DNA from: Brevibacterium mcbrellneri ATCC 49030
GTDB lineage: Bacteria; Actinomycetota; Actinomycetes; Actinomycetales; Brevibacteriaceae
Reading direction: 5' to 3'
Assembly (NCBI RefSeq): GCF_000178455.1
Contig: NZ_ADNU01000030.1
Span: 1 to 35,490, forward strand
Length of the DNA stretch: 35,490 bases
Part shown: positions 32,418 through 35,490 of the stretch, piece by piece
Layout: the number at the start of each line of letters is the position of its first letter
Numbering within the stretch: position 1 is the first letter of the stretch
Translations under genes and position numbers: made by a program
Notes under the pieces: model-generated
What the model was told of the DNA's origin: nothing
The model's input: only the letters and a program-made list of their open reading frames with translations
The model's database searches: none

Positions 32418-33665
32418 TTACTGAGGGCGCCCACGTTGCACAACCACGTACGGAAACGATAGCGCCAACAAACACCCGGTAGCCACCGCAACCGCAACGT
32501 ACCCCATAAGGTATCCCGAACCGTCAACCAGATTACCCACCACCGCACTCGCAGTAGCCTGCCCCACCGTAACCGCGGTCGCCATCATCGACATCACTGC
32601 AGTGGTGCGGCCAGTCGGTGCCACCTCGGCGGCAATGGAATACAACGTCACCAACGCGGGCCCAATTCCAGTACCCAGCACCAACAACGCAATCACCAAA
32701 CCGGACATACCAGGAACCAGGTTGAGAATCGCCGCACCGGCCACCGCGATCGCGCCTGCGACCATCCACCGCACAACCAAGATGACACGGTCAGGCAGTG
32801 CCACGACCGAAAACGCGAACAGCGCGGAAGTCACGCCCATCACGCCGTACAGAAGTCCCGTGGCATCGGCCCGGCCCAGCGTCTCCATGAAACTGGTGAG
32901 GCTGGTGAGCATGGACCCAAAGAACAGCCCAATCGACAACATTCCCGCCACGGGCACCATCACGCGCGGCGCAAGGAGCGTTCCCATCGGGGCTGTCGTG
33001 GGTTGAGTGGGGGTACCGTCGCCGAGGTCGTCCACCCTGGCCTTGGCTCGTCCCGTCGAGTACACCGACGACGGGTGGAACGCGATACCTAGGACACCCA
33101 ACGCGGTCAAGATCGCGGCGGCGTCAAGGGGCACCACCACGCCCGCAAGGGTTGCAATGACCCCCACGACCACGGGACCCAAGACGAACACGAGTTCGTC
33201 GGTCATGGATTCGTATGACAGGACCGTGTTGGTCACGCGGGTGGGAACATCGTCGTTGAAATTGTGGCGCAAGGCTTGGAGCCAGCGCGAGCGCACCATC
33301 GACGTGGCTTGGGGTTGCGTGCACCCAATACACAGTGCTGCGGCGCAGATGAGCAGTACGTTGGGCTGGGAGTCGCTTGCGCGTAACGCCCACCCCAGGC
33401 CCAACAGACTGGCGGCGTTAGTCACGGCGGTGAAAACGAGGACCGGACGTTGGCCGTATTTGTCAGCCAGGATGCCGTAGATGGGCCCAGACACGGCGGT
33501 TCCCAGCCCCACCAGGGCGGCGGCAAAGCCAGCGGTCCCGTAACTGTGGGTCACCACTGAGACGGACGTCATGACCGCCACCACCGACATGGCGAATGGC
33601 AGTTTCGCTAAAAGAGCGAGAGGGAAGAAGGTCCACCCCACGATGCGAACAAGCTGAGCAATCAC
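32418..33665 (-). CDS. MFS transporter
   Basis: A 415-residue major facilitator with about twelve membrane helices. MFS motif A is clear: G-I-L-A-D-K-Y-G-Q-R-P. It shares with the MFS at 24335 the segment M-V-R-S-R-W, then V-L-S-Y-E-S-M-T-D-E-L-V-F-V-L-G-P-V, so both belong to one subfamily. The start is GTG at 33665, 19 bases from the divergent M18 gene; an in-frame ATG at residue 26 is a less likely alternative because it would cut the first helix. Substrate unknown; drug or metabolite export is likely for the family. Confidence 0.88.
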   Translation of the reverse strand: MIAQLVRIVGWTFFPLALLAKLPFAMSVVAVMTSVSVVTHSYGTAGFAAALVGLGTAVSGPIYGILADKYGQRPVLVFTAVTNAASLLGLGWALRASDSQPNVLLICAAALCIGCTQPQATSMVRSRWLQALRHNFNDDVPTRVTNTVLSYESMTDELVFVLGPVVVGVIATLAGVVVPLDAAAILTALGVLGIAFHPSSVYSTGRAKARVDDLGDGTPTQPTTAPMGTLLAPRVMVPVAGMLSIGLFFGSMLTSLTSFMETLGRADATGLLYGVMGVTSALFAFSVVALPDRVILVVRWMVAGAIAVAGAAILNLVPGMSGLVIALLVLGTGIGPALVTLYSIAAEVAPTGRTTAVMSMMATAVTVGQATASAVVGNLVDGSGYLMGYVAVAVATGCLLALSFPYVVVQRGRPQ

Positions 33666-33684
33666 GGTTCACTAGGCTATACGT
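33666..33684. promoter_or_regulatory. divergent promoter region, MFS and M18 aminopeptidase
   Basis: Nineteen bases separate the starts. TAGGCT (33673-33678) is six bases before the M18 ATG. On the other strand the MFS GTG has no clear -10 at that spacing. Confidence 0.4.
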
Positions 33685-35010
33685 ATGACTCAAACAACTG
33701 AAACACTCGCACAGAATTATGCACGCGACCTCATGCGCGTGGTGAAAGCGTCACCGTCGTCGTATCACGCCGCCGCTCATGTCCGGGATCGCTTGACTGG
33801 CCAGGGCTTTGAGGTACTTGACGAAGCACAGGCCTGGGATTTGGTTCCGGGAGGACGCTACGTAATTGTCCGTGACGGTGCGGTCATGGCGTTTGTTCTT
33901 CCGAAAACCGTTGCTGGGACTGGTGGTTCCACTAGCGGCGCCAGCGATGCGCCCGTTTTTCGCGTCATTGGCGCACACACGGACTCACCGGCGTTCAAAC
34001 TGGCTCCAAAGTCCGACTTCACCAACGCTGGTGCAGCACAGGTGGGCGTGGAAATCTACGGTGGACCTCTACTGAATTCCTGGTTGGACCGTGAACTGGT
34101 GTTCGCAGGACGTCTCGCTTTGCGTGACGGCTCTACTGTTTTGGCATCGACTGGGCCGGTTGGGCGTATTCCCCAGCTGGCAATCCACTTGGACCGTGGG
34201 GTCAACGACGGTCTCAAGCTGGACAAACAGCGCCACACCCAGCCCGTGGTGGGCTTAGAGCCGGTTGAGCTGGAAAAATTGTTGGCCCAGTCCGCTGGGG
34301 TTGACCCGGAAGATGTTTTGGGCCACGACATTTACACATGTGCCGCCCAGGAGCCTGCTTTGTTTGGGGCACACAACGAATTCCTGGCCTCTCCACGTCT
34401 GGACAACCTGGTCAGTGTTCACGCGGGAATGCGTGCGATTGAAAAACTCACCGACCCCACCGACATTGCTGTTCTTGCAGCCTTTGACCACGAGGAAGTG
34501 GGGTCCGGAACACGATCCGGTGCGTGCGGCCCCATGCTTGCCCAAGTCACCGAACGCATCGTGTACGGCATGGCCTCTGCCTGGGGCTATGAAGGGCACG
34601 AACGCAACACGTACATGCGCAGTCTCGCAGGTTCCGTATGCGTCAGCTCGGACACGGGCCACGCTGTGCACCCCAACTATCCAGAGCACCACGACCCACG
34701 CATCACCCCGCTCCTGGGGCGCGGGCCGCTCTTGAAACTCAATGCCCAACAGCGCTACGCCTCGGACGCGGTGGGAACCGCAGTGTGGGCCCAGGCGTGC
34801 GAAGACGCAGGCGTTGCCTACCAGGACTTCGTGTCAAACAACAACATGCCGTGCGGTTCCACGATTGGGCCACTCACCGCCACCCGGTTGGGCATGACCA
34901 CGGTGGATGTGGGAGCGCCACTGTGGAGTATGCATTCGGCCCGCGAAATGATCGCAATCAGCGACGTCGCTGACACTGTTGCGGTTCTGTCAGCGTTTGT
35001 GCGGCCATAG
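33685..35010 (+). CDS. apeB: M18 family aminopeptidase
   Basis: A 441-residue zinc aminopeptidase related to aspartyl aminopeptidase. The metal and catalytic residues are in place: H98-T-D100 in G-A-H-T-D-S-P-A-F-K-L, then A-S-P-R-L-D-N-L, the F-D-H-E-E-V-G-S-G catalytic Glu pair, S-S-D-T-G-H-A-V-H-P-N-Y and the late S-M-H-S-A-R-E. Length is normal. It would remove N-terminal, often acidic, residues from peptides in the cytosol, and could work downstream of the M13 peptidase. The ATG has a -10 six bases upstream and no ribosome site (leaderless pattern). It converges on the LPXTG gene. Confidence 0.94.
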   Translation: MTQTTETLAQNYARDLMRVVKASPSSYHAAAHVRDRLTGQGFEVLDEAQAWDLVPGGRYVIVRDGAVMAFVLPKTVAGTGGSTSGASDAPVFRVIGAHTDSPAFKLAPKSDFTNAGAAQVGVEIYGGPLLNSWLDRELVFAGRLALRDGSTVLASTGPVGRIPQLAIHLDRGVNDGLKLDKQRHTQPVVGLEPVELEKLLAQSAGVDPEDVLGHDIYTCAAQEPALFGAHNEFLASPRLDNLVSVHAGMRAIEKLTDPTDIAVLAAFDHEEVGSGTRSGACGPMLAQVTERIVYGMASAWGYEGHERNTYMRSLAGSVCVSSDTGHAVHPNYPEHHDPRITPLLGRGPLLKLNAQQRYASDAVGTAVWAQACEDAGVAYQDFVSNNNMPCGSTIGPLTATRLGMTTVDVGAPLWSMHSAREMIAISDVADTVAVLSAFVRP

Positions 35011-35099
35011 TTGCCGTCCTGGACGCTGATAGCGACTTCTGGAACTTCTACCTTTCGCCCATTAGTCAGCTTCAACCAGCAACCTGTGATTTCATGCAT

Positions 35100-35124
35100 C
35101 CCGGGAGAGCCAGGCTCTCCCGGG
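35100..35124. terminator. bidirectional hairpin between M18 and LPXTG genes
   Basis: CCCGGGAGAGCC (35100-35111) and GGCTCTCCCGGG (35113-35124) form a near-perfect stem with a tiny loop. It lies between convergent genes, about 90 bases past the M18 stop and 32 before the LPXTG stop. No T run. Confidence 0.65.
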
Positions 35125-35155
35125 AACATTATTCATCAGTGAGCTCGCATTCTTG

Positions 35156-35490
35156 TCACAGTGAACGTGAGCTCCGACGAGACAGAACAGTAGCGACTAT
35201 TCCAACCGCTAGAAGCACCCCACCAGCCACAAGCACTCCCACGGTTTGAGCACCAGTACGTGGCAGAGCACCTGGCCCAGGCGACGATTTCGGCTCTGGT
35301 TCAGGAGTTTCACTCGGCTCCGGTTCCGGCGAAGGCTCAGGGGTCTCGCTCGGTTCGGACGTAGGCTCCGGTTCAGGAGTTGGCGTCACACTCTCACTTG
35401 GTGACGGCTCCGGTGTAGGTTCCGGGGTCTCACTTGGCGAAGGTGATGGCTCAGGGTCAGGGGACTCGCTCGGCTCAGGTTCAGGCGTTT
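35156..35490 (-). CDS. C-terminal end of LPXTG cell-wall-anchored protein (partial)
   Basis: The last 111 codons of a gene that enters from the right edge. The protein part visible is a Pro/Glu/Ser/Thr stalk with repeats of the E-P-S-E-T-P-E-P kind, then the sortase motif L-P-R-T-G, a hydrophobic segment (V-G-V-L-V-A-G-G-V-L-L-A-V-G-I-V-A-T-V-L) and the basic end R-R-S-S-R. So a surface protein is cleaved at Thr-Gly and linked to peptidoglycan. The frame is open to the window edge and no start is visible. The repeat-rich stalk spans the wall; the functional head lies outside the window. Confidence 0.9.
   Translation of the reverse strand, partial: TPEPEPSESPDPEPSPSPSETPEPTPEPSPSESVTPTPEPEPTSEPSETPEPSPEPEPSETPEPEPKSSPGPGALPRTGAQTVGVLVAGGVLLAVGIVATVLSRRSSRSL

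Overview
The window is a chromosomal segment of a high-GC Gram-positive bacterium (Actinomycetota, most likely Micrococcales; genus not assigned). Pointers are a GC-rich coding bias, an LldD2-type lactate dehydrogenase, NarL-family two-component proteins, a DUF1684 protein, an LPXTG wall protein, a lipobox lipoprotein, and many starts with the pattern TANNNT-N6-ATG/GTG, which is the mark of leaderless actinobacterial transcripts.
Layout. 1-4345: cardiolipin synthase, a MaoC-like hydratase, a NUDT19-like Nudix hydrolase and moeA. 4346-5236: fdhD, divergent from moeA with overlapping -10 elements; both genes serve molybdoenzymes. 5237-9251: a 460-base regulatory region and then an AAA+ ATPase/subtilase pair that matches the IetAS defence/plasmid-stability family. 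This stretch is visibly more AT-rich than its surroundings and looks acquired. 9334-10137: a crotonase. 10204-15179: a tightly coupled minus-strand operon in the order sensor kinase, response regulator, DUF4097 protein, DUF402 protein, lldD. 15243-15352: a very large perfect palindrome beside a divergent gene (15391-15996) that resembles only the membrane half of a sensor kinase. 16115-19308: an acyl-CoA/carboxylate module with a type-II hydroxyacyl-CoA dehydrogenase-like SDR, a TetR regulator and a CoA-transferase. 19351-21404: rhodanese and phosphoglucomutase. 21418-25555: P2-type cation ATPase divergent from an MFS transporter. 25758-27465: a CopC-like copper protein whose 3' end overlaps a convergent glycerate kinase. 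27509-30064: M13 metallopeptidase followed by a frameshifted methyltransferase. 30168-35490: a PepSY-like lipoprotein, a DUF1684 protein fused to an amidotransferase-like domain, a second MFS transporter, an M18 aminopeptidase, and the C-terminal end of an LPXTG surface protein that runs off the window.
Main things to follow up. (1) The IetAS-like pair and its operator-like repeats. (2) A 12-mer, GCCCGAGGTGTC, present six times, always on the + strand, in several reading frames, in genes on both strands and between genes; its core CCGAGGTG is far over-represented. (3) A 26-bp perfect-stem palindrome between divergent genes. (4) About ten starts with a -10 element exactly six bases upstream. 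(5) The DUF1684 fusion, the kinase-less sensor and the frameshifted methyltransferase. No tRNA, rRNA, CRISPR array or insertion sequence was seen.
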